This document shows positions 17,741-27,174 of a stretch of DNA of 64,000 bases, in pieces (the stretch's first letter is position 1; each line of letters begins with the position of its first letter). Where the stretch lies: contig QMIT01000004.1 in assembly GCA_024434115.1 (NCBI GenBank), positions 403,073 to 467,072 of the forward strand. The letters run 5' to 3'. The position numbers and the translations under genes are program-made. The stretch is from Chloroflexota bacterium. Its GTDB lineage: Bacteria; Chloroflexota; Anaerolineae; Aggregatilineales; J027. The notes beneath the pieces are model-generated. The model did not search any database. It saw only the letters and a program-made list of their open reading frames with translations, and was not told where the DNA came from.

Positions 17741-19893
17741 AAATGTACCGTTATTTTATTGTGCTTGGGTTGCTGCTCATCGCAACAGCCCTCGTAGTCG
17801 GGGTACAAGCTCAAGATGGTGGGCAGGAAAACCCGCAAGGTGAACCCCCAACTTTCTTGCGCGAGTATTACGATCAATGGGTGGCGTCCCCCCATGCTGA
17901 TGCTGAAGCCGAAGCCTTTGTTCATTGGGACGAAGATGGGGTAGTCGAAGTAGACTGCGCCAAATGTCACTCCACCCCCGGTTATGTTGATTACCTCGGC
18001 GGTGATGGATCACCCGCTGGTACCGTTGAAGTCGCACCGCCGATTGGCACTGTCGTGAATTGCGATGCCTGCCACAATCCAGTAGCTGCAAGTCTCACTA
18101 CGGTTAGTTTCCCGTCGGGCGCAGAAGTTGTGAATTTGTCGGATTCAACCCGTTGTATGGTTTGCCATCAGGGGCGTGCTTCCGGCCTCTCTGTTGAAGA
18201 AGCGATTACAACAGCTGGTCTGACCGATCTCAATACCGTCAGCGCCGACCTGCGTTTCATCAACATCCATTACTATGCCGCCGCCGCGACCCTGTATGGC
18301 TCCGAGGCGCACGCTGGCTATGAATTCCCCGGCAAGAGCTATCAACCCCGCAATAACCATGTTGAAGCCTATGATACATGTATCGAATGCCATAGCCCAC
18401 ACACCCTTGAAGTAAAGATTACCGAATGTGCGGCTTGTCACGAAGACGTGGAAAGTGTTGAAGACCTCGCCGATGTTCGGATGCAGGGTTCAATGAGTGA
18501 CTATGATGGTGATGGCGATATTGAAGAAGGCATCAAGGGCGAACTCGATACCTTGAAAGAAATGACATATGCCGCTATTCAAGCCTATGCCACTAATGTT
18601 GCGGGCAAAGCCCTCATTTATGATGAAGCCCGCTATCCCTACTTCTTCGCCGATGCGAATGCCAATGGCACGATTGACGAAGGTGAAGCCAATTACGATG
18701 CTTGGACTGGCTTGCTGTTACAAGCAGCCTATAACTATCAGGTCACGCTCAAAGACCCCGGTGGTTATGTCCACAATCCCAAGTATCATATCGAACTGCT
18801 GTACGATACACTCGAAGCCTTAAATGTTGCGATGGGTACTGGCGAGGGTGGTGTAGCCGCCCAAGTTCGTAACGACCCCGGTCACTTTGACGCGACAGGT
18901 GAACCCTTCCGGCATTGGGATGCTGACGGTGAAGTTCCCGGCACATGCGCCCGCTGCCATACGGCGGGTGGTTTGCCAGTTTACCTGAAGAACGGTGTCA
19001 ATATTGCGGCTGAACCAACGGCGTCACTCGAATGCACCACCTGCCATAACGTGGCCGACTTCCCGGCTGTGTATGAAGTTGCCGAAGTGACCTTCCCCAG
19101 TGGCGCGAAGGTCGCATTTGACGAAAACGATCCTAACAATCTGTGCATTAGTTGCCATCAAGGTCGTGAATCCACTGTCAGCGTTAACCGTGCGATTACC
19201 GCCGCTGGGGTAGGTGACGATGAAGTTGCCGAGGGCTTAACCTTCCGCAACATCCACTACTTCGCCGCTGGTGCAACCTTCTTCGGTGGTGAAGTTCAGG
19301 GTGCCTATCAGTATGAAGGCAAGGAATACAATGGTCGTAATGAACACGTTCGCAGCTTCAATACCTGCAACGAATGCCATGAACAACACCAACTGACCAT
19401 TCAGTACGACCTCTGCATTGACTGCCATGAAGACGTTGAAGAACCCGAAGACGTCCTCTCCATCCGTCAGGAAGACGAAGACGTTGATCCAGTGGACTAT
19501 GATGGTGACGGCAGCACGGATGAACCCATCCGCGATGAAATTGCCACTTATCAGGATGCTCTCTATGCAGCGATTCAAGCCTATGCCACCAACACCGTTG
19601 GGACTGGCATTGTCTATGATTCGCACTCTCACCCCTATTGGTTCATTGACACCAATGGTGATGGTGTAACCGACGCTGATGAAGTGAACGGCGACAATCG
19701 TTTTGCATCGTGGACACCCAACCTGCTCCGCGCCGCCTATAACTATCAATACTCCGTTAAAGACCCCGGTGTGTTTGCTCACAACCCAGACTACATCCTA
19801 CAGGTCTTGTACGACAGTCTTGAATCCATTGGTGGCCCAGACGCAGTAGCGACGTTCACCCGTGCTCCTGTCAAGGTAGCCGAAGACGACTAA
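17737..19893 (+). CDS. Secreted decaheme c-type cytochrome with EF-hand-like loops
   Basis: 718 aa. A signal peptide (~1-26, VQAQ) is followed by ten CxxCH motifs: CAKCH (Cys74), CDACH, CMVCH, CIECH, CAACH, then CARCH, CTTCH, CISCH, CNECH, CIDCH. The two groups of five are homologous halves (~35-365 and ~370-700). Each half ends with Asp-rich loops resembling EF-hands: DYDGDGDIEE (~254), DANANGTIDEGE (~306), DYDGDGSTDE (~588), DTNGDGVTDADE (~638). Multiheme proteins of this kind carry electrons outside the cytoplasmic membrane. Calcium binding is inferred from the loops. It is translationally coupled to the monoheme protein and ends at a terminator. Confidence 0.9.
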   Translation: MKMYRYFIVLGLLLIATALVVGVQAQDGGQENPQGEPPTFLREYYDQWVASPHADAEAEAFVHWDEDGVVEVDCAKCHSTPGYVDYLGGDGSPAGTVEVAPPIGTVVNCDACHNPVAASLTTVSFPSGAEVVNLSDSTRCMVCHQGRASGLSVEEAITTAGLTDLNTVSADLRFINIHYYAAAATLYGSEAHAGYEFPGKSYQPRNNHVEAYDTCIECHSPHTLEVKITECAACHEDVESVEDLADVRMQGSMSDYDGDGDIEEGIKGELDTLKEMTYAAIQAYATNVAGKALIYDEARYPYFFADANANGTIDEGEANYDAWTGLLLQAAYNYQVTLKDPGGYVHNPKYHIELLYDTLEALNVAMGTGEGGVAAQVRNDPGHFDATGEPFRHWDADGEVPGTCARCHTAGGLPVYLKNGVNIAAEPTASLECTTCHNVADFPAVYEVAEVTFPSGAKVAFDENDPNNLCISCHQGRESTVSVNRAITAAGVGDDEVAEGLTFRNIHYFAAGATFFGGEVQGAYQYEGKEYNGRNEHVRSFNTCNECHEQHQLTIQYDLCIDCHEDVEEPEDVLSIRQEDEDVDPVDYDGDGSTDEPIRDEIATYQDALYAAIQAYATNTVGTGIVYDSHSHPYWFIDTNGDGVTDADEVNGDNRFASWTPNLLRAAYNYQYSVKDPGVFAHNPDYILQVLYDSLESIGGPDAVATFTRAPVKVAEDD

Positions 19894-19922
19894 TCTAAGT
19901 CGCACTCAGTAACTCTCAAAAG

Positions 19923-19952
19923 CGGTATCATCCAAGCGGTGATGCCGTTTTT
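19923..19952 (+). terminator. Rho-independent terminator after the decaheme cytochrome
   Basis: A 10-bp stem with two G-U pairs, CGGTATCATC (19923-19932) and GGTGATGCCG (19938-19947), followed by TTTTTG. Confidence 0.85.
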
Positions 19953-20031
19953 GATTTCCTATGATTGGGTTGCTTGGATTTGCGATGCGGGGTAATGTTT
20001 TAGACGGATTTCCAGCATTAAGGATCAAGGC

Positions 20032-20304
20032 ATGAACCGAGAATTAGTCTTTGCCATGTTTCAGGTAGATGAAACAGGGATTATTCGCACGCCCGGCCCA
20101 TTTGAAGGGCAAAATCTCTATATCCCCTATTTTTGGTATTTGCATATCAGTGGCTATCGGGAAGACGTGCATGATGGCATCATTACTTTTCAGGTACGCA
20201 TGGAAGATCACGCTCAATTTCCAGAATTAGCCAATCAGGATGTGGTCCATCTGAAACAGCAAGAAAATGGGATGATTGTAGAAATATCTAAATTGACAAG
20301 CTAG
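20032..20304 (+). CDS. Small uncharacterised protein upstream of GH51
   Basis: 90 aa, cytoplasmic, rich in aromatic residues (IPYFWYLHISGY) with alternating beta-strand-like segments. The ATG at 20032 has AAGG upstream. It ends 14 nt before the GH51 start, so it is probably co-transcribed with it. No family was recognised. Confidence 0.6.
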   Translation: MNRELVFAMFQVDETGIIRTPGPFEGQNLYIPYFWYLHISGYREDVHDGIITFQVRMEDHAQFPELANQDVVHLKQQENGMIVEISKLTS

Positions 20305-20318
20305 AAAGGACAAAAAAC

Positions 20319-21806
20319 GTGATTGAAACTACTTTATCTGTTCAGAGTGATAACCCTATCGGGACTATCTCACCGCGTCTATATGGACATTTTGCCGAGC
20401 ATCTAGGCCGCTGCTGTTATGATGGGTTATGGGTCGGCAAATCCAATACTAACATCCCACATTATGATGGTTTTCGCGCCGATGTCGTGGACGCGCTCAA
20501 AAAATTACCTGTCCCGATGCTGCGTTGGCCGGGAGGCTGTTACGCCGATCATTATCATTGGCGAGATGGCATTGGCCCGCAGGAAAAACGATCTGTCCGC
20601 TTGGGGATGTCATGCGGATTACAGGTCGAAGATGACAACAGCCTCGGCACGCACGAATTTATCAACCTGTGCCACCTGCTAGGGGCAGAACCCTATCTAG
20701 CGGGAAATGTCGGTAGCGGCTCCGTACAAGAACTCTGCGATTGGGTTGAGTATTGCAACAGCAGTGTCCAAACAACTTTAGCAAAAGAACGAACTGCTAA
20801 TGGCTCGCCTCAACCTTTTGGCGTGCGGTTATGGGGAGTAGGCAACGAAAATTGGGGGTGCGGGGGCAATTACGACGCCGAAACGTATGCCATTGAATAT
20901 CGCCGCTACGCCACGATGCTGCGCCACGTTGACCCCAATGCCGAACTGGTCGCCTGTGGGCAAGAAGATGAGTGGAATATCCAATTTCTTGAAACCAACC
21001 GCCGCCATCTTGATTTGATTGACCACCTCTCCATTCATCGTTATTGGATACAAGGCGGGCCAGAAATCGAATTCTCCGAAGCCCAATACTACACATTATT
21101 GCATGAAGCCCACGCCACTGAGGATTTTGTCCGCCGTACCGCTGATTTTATTCACCAGCATCTCGGCAGTCAGCGTCATCGTATTGGTATCGCTTTAGAT
21201 GAATGGGGCGTATGGCATCCTGAAGCGCGAACTTGGGGGCCAGACTCCGAAAATCACCGCACACCGATTACCTATGAACAGGCTGGCACACTGCGTGATG
21301 CGTTGGCGGCAGCGATTGCATTAGAAGGCTTTCACCGTCAATGCCATGTCCTTACGATGGCAAATCTCGCCCAAATTGTGAATGTGCTCCATGCCCCGAT
21401 TATGACCGATGGTGCGACGATGTGGGTGACGCCGACCTATTATGCCTTGCAATTGCACACGCCCCATATCGGCGCAACCGCCCTGCCTGTCGAGATTGCC
21501 CATAGCACCACACTGCCGGGCCAAGAAAGCGCGGTCACTGCAACGGCCTCCACGCAAGCAGGCAAACTGACCGTGACCCTCATCAATCGTCATTATGATC
21601 AATCGGCCTCCGTTCAACTCACCACTCCCGCTATCACCCATGTAGACGATGCGGTTTTGTTGACCGCCGAGCAACCGAACGCCATTAACAGCAGCAATCA
21701 TCCAACGCTCGTTAGCCCGATAAAAATGACCGTTCATGCCGATGGGGCAGGCTGTTGGCGCGTTGAATTGCCACCCCACGCGATGGCGACCATCCAATTT
21801 AGATAG
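20319..21806 (+). CDS. Alpha-L-arabinofuranosidase, GH51
   Basis: 495 aa, no signal peptide, so intracellular. The (beta/alpha)8 barrel carries the GH51 catalytic acid/base Glu177 in GNENWG and the nucleophile Glu295 in LDEWGVW. Other family marks are the N-terminal YGHFAEHLGR and LRWPGGCYADHYHW; a C-terminal beta-sandwich (~385-495) follows. It releases arabinofuranosyl residues from arabino-oligosaccharides taken up by the cell. The GTG start is preceded by AAAGGA. It is followed by an uncharacterised gene one nucleotide away; no sugar transporter is nearby. Confidence 0.95.
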   Translation: MIETTLSVQSDNPIGTISPRLYGHFAEHLGRCCYDGLWVGKSNTNIPHYDGFRADVVDALKKLPVPMLRWPGGCYADHYHWRDGIGPQEKRSVRLGMSCGLQVEDDNSLGTHEFINLCHLLGAEPYLAGNVGSGSVQELCDWVEYCNSSVQTTLAKERTANGSPQPFGVRLWGVGNENWGCGGNYDAETYAIEYRRYATMLRHVDPNAELVACGQEDEWNIQFLETNRRHLDLIDHLSIHRYWIQGGPEIEFSEAQYYTLLHEAHATEDFVRRTADFIHQHLGSQRHRIGIALDEWGVWHPEARTWGPDSENHRTPITYEQAGTLRDALAAAIALEGFHRQCHVLTMANLAQIVNVLHAPIMTDGATMWVTPTYYALQLHTPHIGATALPVEIAHSTTLPGQESAVTATASTQAGKLTVTLINRHYDQSASVQLTTPAITHVDDAVLLTAEQPNAINSSNHPTLVSPIKMTVHADGAGCWRVELPPHAMATIQFR

Positions 21807-21807
21807 G

Positions 21808-22977
21808 ATGACTCATATGGGTAACTTACCGACTGTCGCCGAGATTGACCAAATGAGTACCCTGCCCAATCCTGTCATCCGCAATTTGCAGATTACGCAG
21901 TGTTATCACGAATTGGCAACGGCCATGACTGCCCGCACTGGAATCAGCGCCAATTGGTGTACTTTTGCGACATGGGCCTCCAAACAAGCAGGTCAAACCA
22001 TTCGTAAGCAAGATTTTGCCCGCACATTGGAGGGGATTTCACTCACCGCCGTGATGGAAATGCCAGATATAGCCCCAGCAGCAAAGGCCTTCGGCTCCAA
22101 ACGCAGTGATGGTGAGATTCGACAGTCGGTTTTGGATGTATTAAATCCCTTATCCGCGCTTGATCGGGCCAGTGATGCAGTGGGGCGTGGCAACAAAAAA
22201 GTCTTTGAGGAAATCGGACGCGAATTTGCGCGGTTCTATGATAGCTGTCTCAATGACCCCGCTTTTGATGCCGACAAAATCGCCCTTTTTTGCGAATCGC
22301 TGCGCCCCGGCGAACCACCGGATGGACAGCAATATCTCCGGCAGGCATTCAAATTCTACTATCAAGCCTTCTTTGAAAATGACCTGAAAACACGCGCCGA
22401 AATGATGCTGCTGGCGAATATCATGATTGGTTTCCATGAGCAAACCCGTTTGCAGCCAGAAATTGCCGAGGCTATGAACGCCGCGTTGATTGACCGCAAC
22501 GAATTTCGGCGGCAGTTGCTCAATGCCCTGTTTCCCAATCGGGGCTGGTTTGCTCAGTTACGCCTATTTTTTAAACGGTTGTTGGGGAGACCGAGTCCAT
22601 TTGACCCACTGCTGGATACCCTCTTGGCCGAAGCCCGCCGCCAAGCCCATCTCGTTATTACCAAGTATCTGATGACCATCGAACTGCCACATGGCCTGCT
22701 GCTGCATCTCGGTGAGGATGTCCCTGCCGAATTTCCAACCTCGTTACAGCAGCTTGTTCTAACCGATCTCGTAAATCTATTGGGAAAAATTGACCCCACG
22801 CCAAACAGCACCCACGAAAGCCGCGCGGTAGATTGGGCACTCCTACCAGATCGGTTGCATTTCATTGTGGACATGTTCCGCTGCTATCACGAATCCGCCG
22901 ACTTATTTGAGCCACCGTTTGCACCGGCTCAAGTCGAAACTTTGAAGGCGGGGCGCTTGCCGGAGGGACGACTGTAA
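21808..22977 (+). CDS. Uncharacterised protein coupled to GH51
   Basis: About 389 aa, predicted mostly helical and cytoplasmic. Notable segments are CYHELATAMTARTG, WCTFATWASKQAG and, near the C-terminus, DMFRCYHESADLF. The ATG at 21808 lies one nucleotide after the GH51 stop, which implies coupling; a longer reading from 21736 lies inside GH51 and is unlikely. The ATG at 21817 is an alternative. I recognise it only as a conserved hypothetical type; no catalytic motif was assigned. Confidence 0.65.
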   Translation: MTHMGNLPTVAEIDQMSTLPNPVIRNLQITQCYHELATAMTARTGISANWCTFATWASKQAGQTIRKQDFARTLEGISLTAVMEMPDIAPAAKAFGSKRSDGEIRQSVLDVLNPLSALDRASDAVGRGNKKVFEEIGREFARFYDSCLNDPAFDADKIALFCESLRPGEPPDGQQYLRQAFKFYYQAFFENDLKTRAEMMLLANIMIGFHEQTRLQPEIAEAMNAALIDRNEFRRQLLNALFPNRGWFAQLRLFFKRLLGRPSPFDPLLDTLLAEARRQAHLVITKYLMTIELPHGLLLHLGEDVPAEFPTSLQQLVLTDLVNLLGKIDPTPNSTHESRAVDWALLPDRLHFIVDMFRCYHESADLFEPPFAPAQVETLKAGRLPEGRL

Positions 22978-22981
22978 TGAA

Positions 22982-23007
22982 AAAGTCACCTACAAGCAGG
23001 TGACTTT
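22982..23007. terminator. Bidirectional terminator hairpin
   Basis: Perfect 10-bp stem AAAGTCACCT (22982-22991) and AGGTGACTTT (22998-23007). On the minus strand a run of Ts follows. It separates the GH51 operon from the convergent 23086 gene. Confidence 0.75.
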
Positions 23008-23085
23008 CATGACGGTTGGATTACCTTGAATATTGTCGGCTCATTTAAAGGTAGCCCGTTAGATGGGGTTGGTACTAGCCCATGC

Positions 23086-23388
23086 CTATAGTTGCAGGTG
23101 CGAACGTCCGCGAATGACCTTCTGTTTGTAGTTCGTGACATATTTGAGCAAGTTCGATTTCAAATCATCCCACTCTGGTGAGGCCATAATCTGGCGCATG
23201 GTCTGTAAATCATCCGTCATCGCCTCAACCACAATTTGCGGGCTTTTTTCGCCATACATGGTATACCATGCTTCGATTGGCATCACCCCCAATGTAGTAA
23301 GGCGCGGCGCGAATTCCTGCACCATGAATTCAAAATGTTCCTGATCATGACCCGGTTGAATGTCCCAACTCAACAGCAGCTTAATCAT
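23086..23388 (-). CDS. Small protein, possibly ferredoxin-like (dimeric alpha/beta barrel) fold
   Basis: 100 aa with the pattern strand (IKLLLSWDI), helix, strand (PIEAWYTMYG), strand (IVVEAMTD), helix (LQTMRQIMASPEW). This fits dimeric alpha/beta barrel proteins but has no diagnostic motif. It lies 4 nt downstream of the metallo-beta-lactamase-fold gene on the same strand, so the two form an operon. Confidence 0.6.
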   Translation of the reverse strand: MIKLLLSWDIQPGHDQEHFEFMVQEFAPRLTTLGVMPIEAWYTMYGEKSPQIVVEAMTDDLQTMRQIMASPEWDDLKSNLLKYVTNYKQKVIRGRSHLQL

Positions 23389-23392
23389 CCAT

Positions 23393-24031
23393 TTATTCCT
23401 TGACGCTTAACAACACCACCTGTGTTTGTTCTGGCAAGCTCCCCGATGTCACCCGTAAAGTTTCTTCGTACAGCGGGGTGCTGACCCCCATCTCTTTGAG
23501 AAAGCGGTCAACCGGGTCTAATGATAACACAGTCTGTTCGGTTTTGTAGTGCATCGGCACGACCAAACTCGGTTCCAGTAAACTAATCACCTCAGCCGCT
23601 TGGCTGGAATTGAGACCACCACCCCCACCCACCGGGACAAGCGCCACGTCAATATGCCCCAGCGCGTCAATTTCAGATTGATTGGGGATATGGTCAAGAT
23701 CGCCTAAATGCGCGACTGTCACCCCCTGAAAATCCATCACATACACCACATTATAGCGCGGTGGGTCGCTTTGCAGATTGTGCATGGCCGCCCCGGTGAT
23801 AAACACGCCCCCAATTTCATACTCCCCCGGCCCAATGAGAGCATATTTGTAGCCCTGCACGGTCTCCATGTTATTATGGCCCGGTGAATTGTGGCTTACG
23901 GTGACAATATCGGCTTTGAGGCGCGGTTGGTTATAGCCAATTATGGCAGCATCGAACGGATCAGTCACTACAGTCGCCTTGTTGCGTTCGGTCAAACGAA
24001 AACAACTATGTCCATACCACGTAATATCCAT
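23393..24031 (-). CDS. Metallo-beta-lactamase-fold protein (UlaG/UPF0173-like) with altered metal motif
   Basis: 212 aa. The start DITWYGHSCFRL, the TDPFD segment and GHxDVALVPVGGG are typical of the small UlaG/UPF0173 MBL group. The usual HxHxDH motif is replaced by SHNSPGHNN, so two His and the Asp ligands are not in standard positions. A late GHxD-like LGHIDV and a MHYKTE segment remain. Metal-dependent hydrolase activity is therefore uncertain. It is transcribed together with the 100-aa protein. Confidence 0.75.
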   Translation of the reverse strand: MDITWYGHSCFRLTERNKATVVTDPFDAAIIGYNQPRLKADIVTVSHNSPGHNNMETVQGYKYALIGPGEYEIGGVFITGAAMHNLQSDPPRYNVVYVMDFQGVTVAHLGDLDHIPNQSEIDALGHIDVALVPVGGGGGLNSSQAAEVISLLEPSLVVPMHYKTEQTVLSLDPVDRFLKEMGVSTPLYEETLRVTSGSLPEQTQVVLLSVKE

Positions 24032-24160
24032 AAACGCCCCTTTTCAACCTAGTGCCGCTGGACAAATCAAGACATATGTTCGACATAACCCAACTATTAT
24101 AGCGCAGAAACCCTAACTTTCAAGATTGAGCGTGACCGCCCTCTATCCAAAAATGCTGTC

Positions 24161-24189
24161 TTGTTGTGAGCAAGAGTGCCCACTATACT
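24161..24189 (+). promoter_or_regulatory. Promoter for the SPFH-like membrane protein
   Basis: TTGTTG (24161-24166), 17-nt spacer, TATACT (24184-24189), 45 nt before the ATG. Confidence 0.5.
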
Positions 24190-24233
24190 AGGTTTTAGAA
24201 TGCCAAGTTTTTAGTTGTTTTGAGGTTTGTTGA

Positions 24234-25349
24234 ATGACCGCACCACCTGAACCGCAGCCACAGATGCCCCCTAGCCCATTTATACGGCTGCTACAGGTAT
24301 GGGGCACATTTTGTGCAATCGGGGTGATTGGGGGGCTACTGGTCTATGTTATTGGCAAAAGACTCACGGATAGCAGCATTATCGAAGGTTTTTTTGCCCT
24401 CCTTGCCATCGGGTTCGCCATCTTAGGTTCAGCAGCGGCCTTTTCGCCCATTAAACTCGTCTATCTCAGCGGGGAGGCCGATCAATGGCATTTGCTGCTA
24501 GGCTGGGATGACCGCCTCATCGGATTTTTGCCCAGCGGGATGGTGCGGATTAAGCCTGTTCAACAGACCCGTAAATGGAAGCGCATTCACCCTCTTGTGA
24601 TCAAACACGATATGCAGGTCTACACAGGTAGCCGTGATCTTTTTGACGTTCACTTCAAAGTAGTGCTCACGGTCAATCCATACGGTGTTCAATACATGGA
24701 TGCCCAGATGCTCTACGACCAATACCAAGATGGCCTGATTGCCTTCGTCACCAGCACCATTGAAGACATGATCGTGCGAAAAATGCGCGGTATTCATTCC
24801 TTTGTGCAGGTTACGGAGGAACGTTCGATTGAAGGGGCAATTATCCATTCCATCAACACCGGCTTGGAGATGTTAGCGGCGCGGGGGGTCACGGTGGTCG
24901 CCGAACAGACCTTTGTGGACATCATGATTCCCAAAGAGGCATTGGCCCAACGCCTCCGCACCCGTTCGGATTTGATCGAAATGCAAGTGATTCGTAATGC
25001 TGCGCACGAAATGGGCATTCCCCTCACTGAATTATTGGTGCAGCAGGTCTTAAGCAAACTCACCAGTCCGCAGCGTGCCACCCGTATCTCGCAGCAAGAG
25101 GTCATGGCGGCCCTTGAGCTGATTAGTCGTCAGCAGCATTCCCAAACACAACCAACGTTTGTCGCGCCGGAGCCAGCCCCTATCCCACCACCACCCGAAA
25201 ACGAATTTGTGGCCGATGACACTGGGCCAATTGCATCCGAACCCGCGAAACCCACCACTTACATTGAAGGGGCATATCGCTATTCGGATGACAATGACCC
25301 CGACGCGGATGGCAACCGACCCACCCGCTATATCTCGCCGTTTGATTAA
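24234..25349 (+). CDS. Membrane protein with an SPFH/band-7-like domain
   Basis: 371 aa. A Pro-rich N-terminus is followed by two TM helices (~23-45 and ~52-75), then a domain (~110-290) with FDVHFKVVLTVNP, a long helical arm and ARGVTVVAEQTFVDI, resembling band-7/SPFH proteins of membrane microdomains. The C-terminal ~75 residues are Pro/Asp-rich and disordered. The family call rests on pattern, not on a strict motif. The gene overlaps the convergent SH3b gene by 4 nt. Confidence 0.6.
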   Translation: MTAPPEPQPQMPPSPFIRLLQVWGTFCAIGVIGGLLVYVIGKRLTDSSIIEGFFALLAIGFAILGSAAAFSPIKLVYLSGEADQWHLLLGWDDRLIGFLPSGMVRIKPVQQTRKWKRIHPLVIKHDMQVYTGSRDLFDVHFKVVLTVNPYGVQYMDAQMLYDQYQDGLIAFVTSTIEDMIVRKMRGIHSFVQVTEERSIEGAIIHSINTGLEMLAARGVTVVAEQTFVDIMIPKEALAQRLRTRSDLIEMQVIRNAAHEMGIPLTELLVQQVLSKLTSPQRATRISQQEVMAALELISRQQHSQTQPTFVAPEPAPIPPPPENEFVADDTGPIASEPAKPTTYIEGAYRYSDDNDPDADGNRPTRYISPFD

Positions 25350-26974
25350 CGCACCGGGGCAAGATAGTAGAAATTCTCGCCTTCCCAGCCCTCACTCATC
25401 CAACCGATGCGTTCATCGGGGAGGCGTACTTCCCACCATGTATGACCACCGCCGCACAATGGCCCACCGACAATCGTAATCATCGTGAGGCGCGGCACTT
25501 CATAAACAACAGTGCCATTGGGATGGGCTTGGCGGAAACGCACCCCCACCTCGACAATCGCCACATCACCCCATGATAAGCGGCTGGGTTTGGCATCCGC
25601 ACAAATGAGGCGTCCGTTTTCCCCAAACGCCCCTGCCGAAAGAATGAAATAGGCATCGGCCAAAGAAGCATCTACTTTTGAAAGCTGACGACTCTGCATA
25701 ACCCACCCACTTTTGGCGTCATCCGAAACAACGGGTATCCACGTGGCGTAGCTTTCATAATCACACACGGCATCCCCTACCCCAATCGTAAATAGTTGAC
25801 CCGGACCAAAGTTATCCCCAATTGGAGCGCTGGTCGAGTTTGGCTCAGATTGGAACGTTAGGGAGAGGGCCTCTTGAGTCACTGTGACACGATCACCGGG
25901 GCGGAATACGTTCGGCAGTTGGCCCGTGCAACTTTCGCCAAAACTAGCCGTGGCCCGCATATAATCCAAATAATATTCTTTGCGCTGACCAAAAACCTCC
26001 GACATCCAACCCGTCGTGCCGTCCTCCAATTGAACCTGCCACCATGTATTGGTGTTGCCACACTCCGGCCCGCCGATAATCGTCATTTTTTGGCCCAATG
26101 GCAGGCCAAGAATCACTGCGCCTTCGGGTGGACTTTCGCGCAGATTGACCGTCGGTTGAGGCAAATCTTCCCGAATCATGACTTGCTCACCCACCCGTAG
26201 AAAACTCGGCTGCGAGTCTTCGCATATTTTTTTGCCGACCCGCGCCCCATGTGGCTCCAAGAAATAATACGCTTCTGTGCCGAGCGATTCCGAAGCCCAA
26301 CCAATCGTCGCATCCGGCAGCAGCACTTCATACCATGTATGCCCCCCACCACACAACGGCCCATCCAAAATACCTATCTCTGTACCAGCAGGCAAAGTCG
26401 TAACGATCTCACCATCCACCGGACGAGTACGCACATTCAGCGGCGCGGGTACATTTTGTGACACAATCGCTCGCCCATTGATCTGCATAAGGGTTGGCTT
26501 GCCGTCAGTACACGCAGCTATCCCCAGCGCAAAATACGTCATGCCCACTGGGATTTCTACCGGGACTTGAGCAACGGACGGCGTTTCGGTTTGACGACTT
26601 TCGGCTTTAGGAATTAGAAAATAGCCATCAAAACTTCCCAGTGACTCTGCCGCCCATCCCTGTAGGCCAGTATCAAGTTCGACTTGATAAAATGTGTACC
26701 CGGAGTCACATTCCGGGCCACCAACAACCGTCATAGTAGTTCCCGCTGGCATGACCTGTAAAATGATACCGTTCGGGGTTGGGGCTTGGCGCAAATTTAA
26801 GGGCGCGGGCACAGTCTCAGCGACAATCGCCTCCATCCCCACTACCAACTGTGATGGCTTCCCATCTGGGCAAACAGGCGACGGCGTCTGGGCTACCGCT
26901 GGGCGAATGGGAACTGGTAAAAACGTGACAGCAAGCAACATTAGCAAAAAAATAGGCAAGAAAGGTCGGTTCAC
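25346..26974 (-). CDS. Secreted protein with five SH3b-like domains
   Basis: About 542 aa from the GTG at 26974, which has AAAGGA at 9 nt; a TTG at 26995 is less likely. A signal peptide (~1-29) is followed by five SH3b-type repeats, each with an LR/VR strand, a GxxxTVxGGPxC core and a GW(A/M)SES end. The fourth copy is the most divergent. Paired Cys residues recur in the repeats and in the linkers. SH3b domains bind cell-wall peptides or mediate protein contacts. No enzyme domain is attached, so a wall-binding or adhesion role is inferred. Confidence 0.85.
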   Translation of the reverse strand: MNRPFLPIFLLMLLAVTFLPVPIRPAVAQTPSPVCPDGKPSQLVVGMEAIVAETVPAPLNLRQAPTPNGIILQVMPAGTTMTVVGGPECDSGYTFYQVELDTGLQGWAAESLGSFDGYFLIPKAESRQTETPSVAQVPVEIPVGMTYFALGIAACTDGKPTLMQINGRAIVSQNVPAPLNVRTRPVDGEIVTTLPAGTEIGILDGPLCGGGHTWYEVLLPDATIGWASESLGTEAYYFLEPHGARVGKKICEDSQPSFLRVGEQVMIREDLPQPTVNLRESPPEGAVILGLPLGQKMTIIGGPECGNTNTWWQVQLEDGTTGWMSEVFGQRKEYYLDYMRATASFGESCTGQLPNVFRPGDRVTVTQEALSLTFQSEPNSTSAPIGDNFGPGQLFTIGVGDAVCDYESYATWIPVVSDDAKSGWVMQSRQLSKVDASLADAYFILSAGAFGENGRLICADAKPSRLSWGDVAIVEVGVRFRQAHPNGTVVYEVPRLTMITIVGGPLCGGGHTWWEVRLPDERIGWMSEGWEGENFYYLAPVR

Positions 26975-27055
26975 CTGTCTATGTCCTTTACCCAAAAAGA
27001 GAATATACCTATAAGATTATGCGGCTTTTGCTAGGATGCCAAGTCAGCAAAAATC

Positions 27056-27084
27056 TTGACTTCAGTCGTACAGTTAGGTACACT
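27056..27084 (+). promoter_or_regulatory. Promoter of tRNA-Gly
   Basis: TTGACT (27056-27061), 17-nt spacer, TACACT (27079-27084), 15 nt before the tRNA 5' end. Confidence 0.8.
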
Positions 27085-27099
27085 ATTGGGCAGTGAAAT

Positions 27100-27170
27100 G
27101 CGGGTATGGTGTAGTGGTAACACAACAGCTTCCCAAGCTGTTGACACGGGTTCGAGTCCCGTTACCCGCT
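27100..27170 (+). tRNA. tRNA-Gly (anticodon CCC)
   Basis: A 71-nt cloverleaf. The acceptor stem GCGGGTA pairs perfectly with TACCCGC (27163-27169) and the discriminator is T. The anticodon stem ACAGC/GCTGT encloses loop TTCCCAA, giving anticodon CCC, which reads GGG. The T arm is ACGGG-TTCGAGT-CCCGT. CCA is not encoded. The gene stands alone, 4 nt from the convergent CPBP gene. Confidence 0.95.
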
Positions 27171-27174
27171 TCAA

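Noticed and set aside
21736..21807. N-terminal extension of the gene after GH51
   Set aside because: It would overlap GH51 coding sequence; the ATG at 21808 next to the GH51 stop is better placed.
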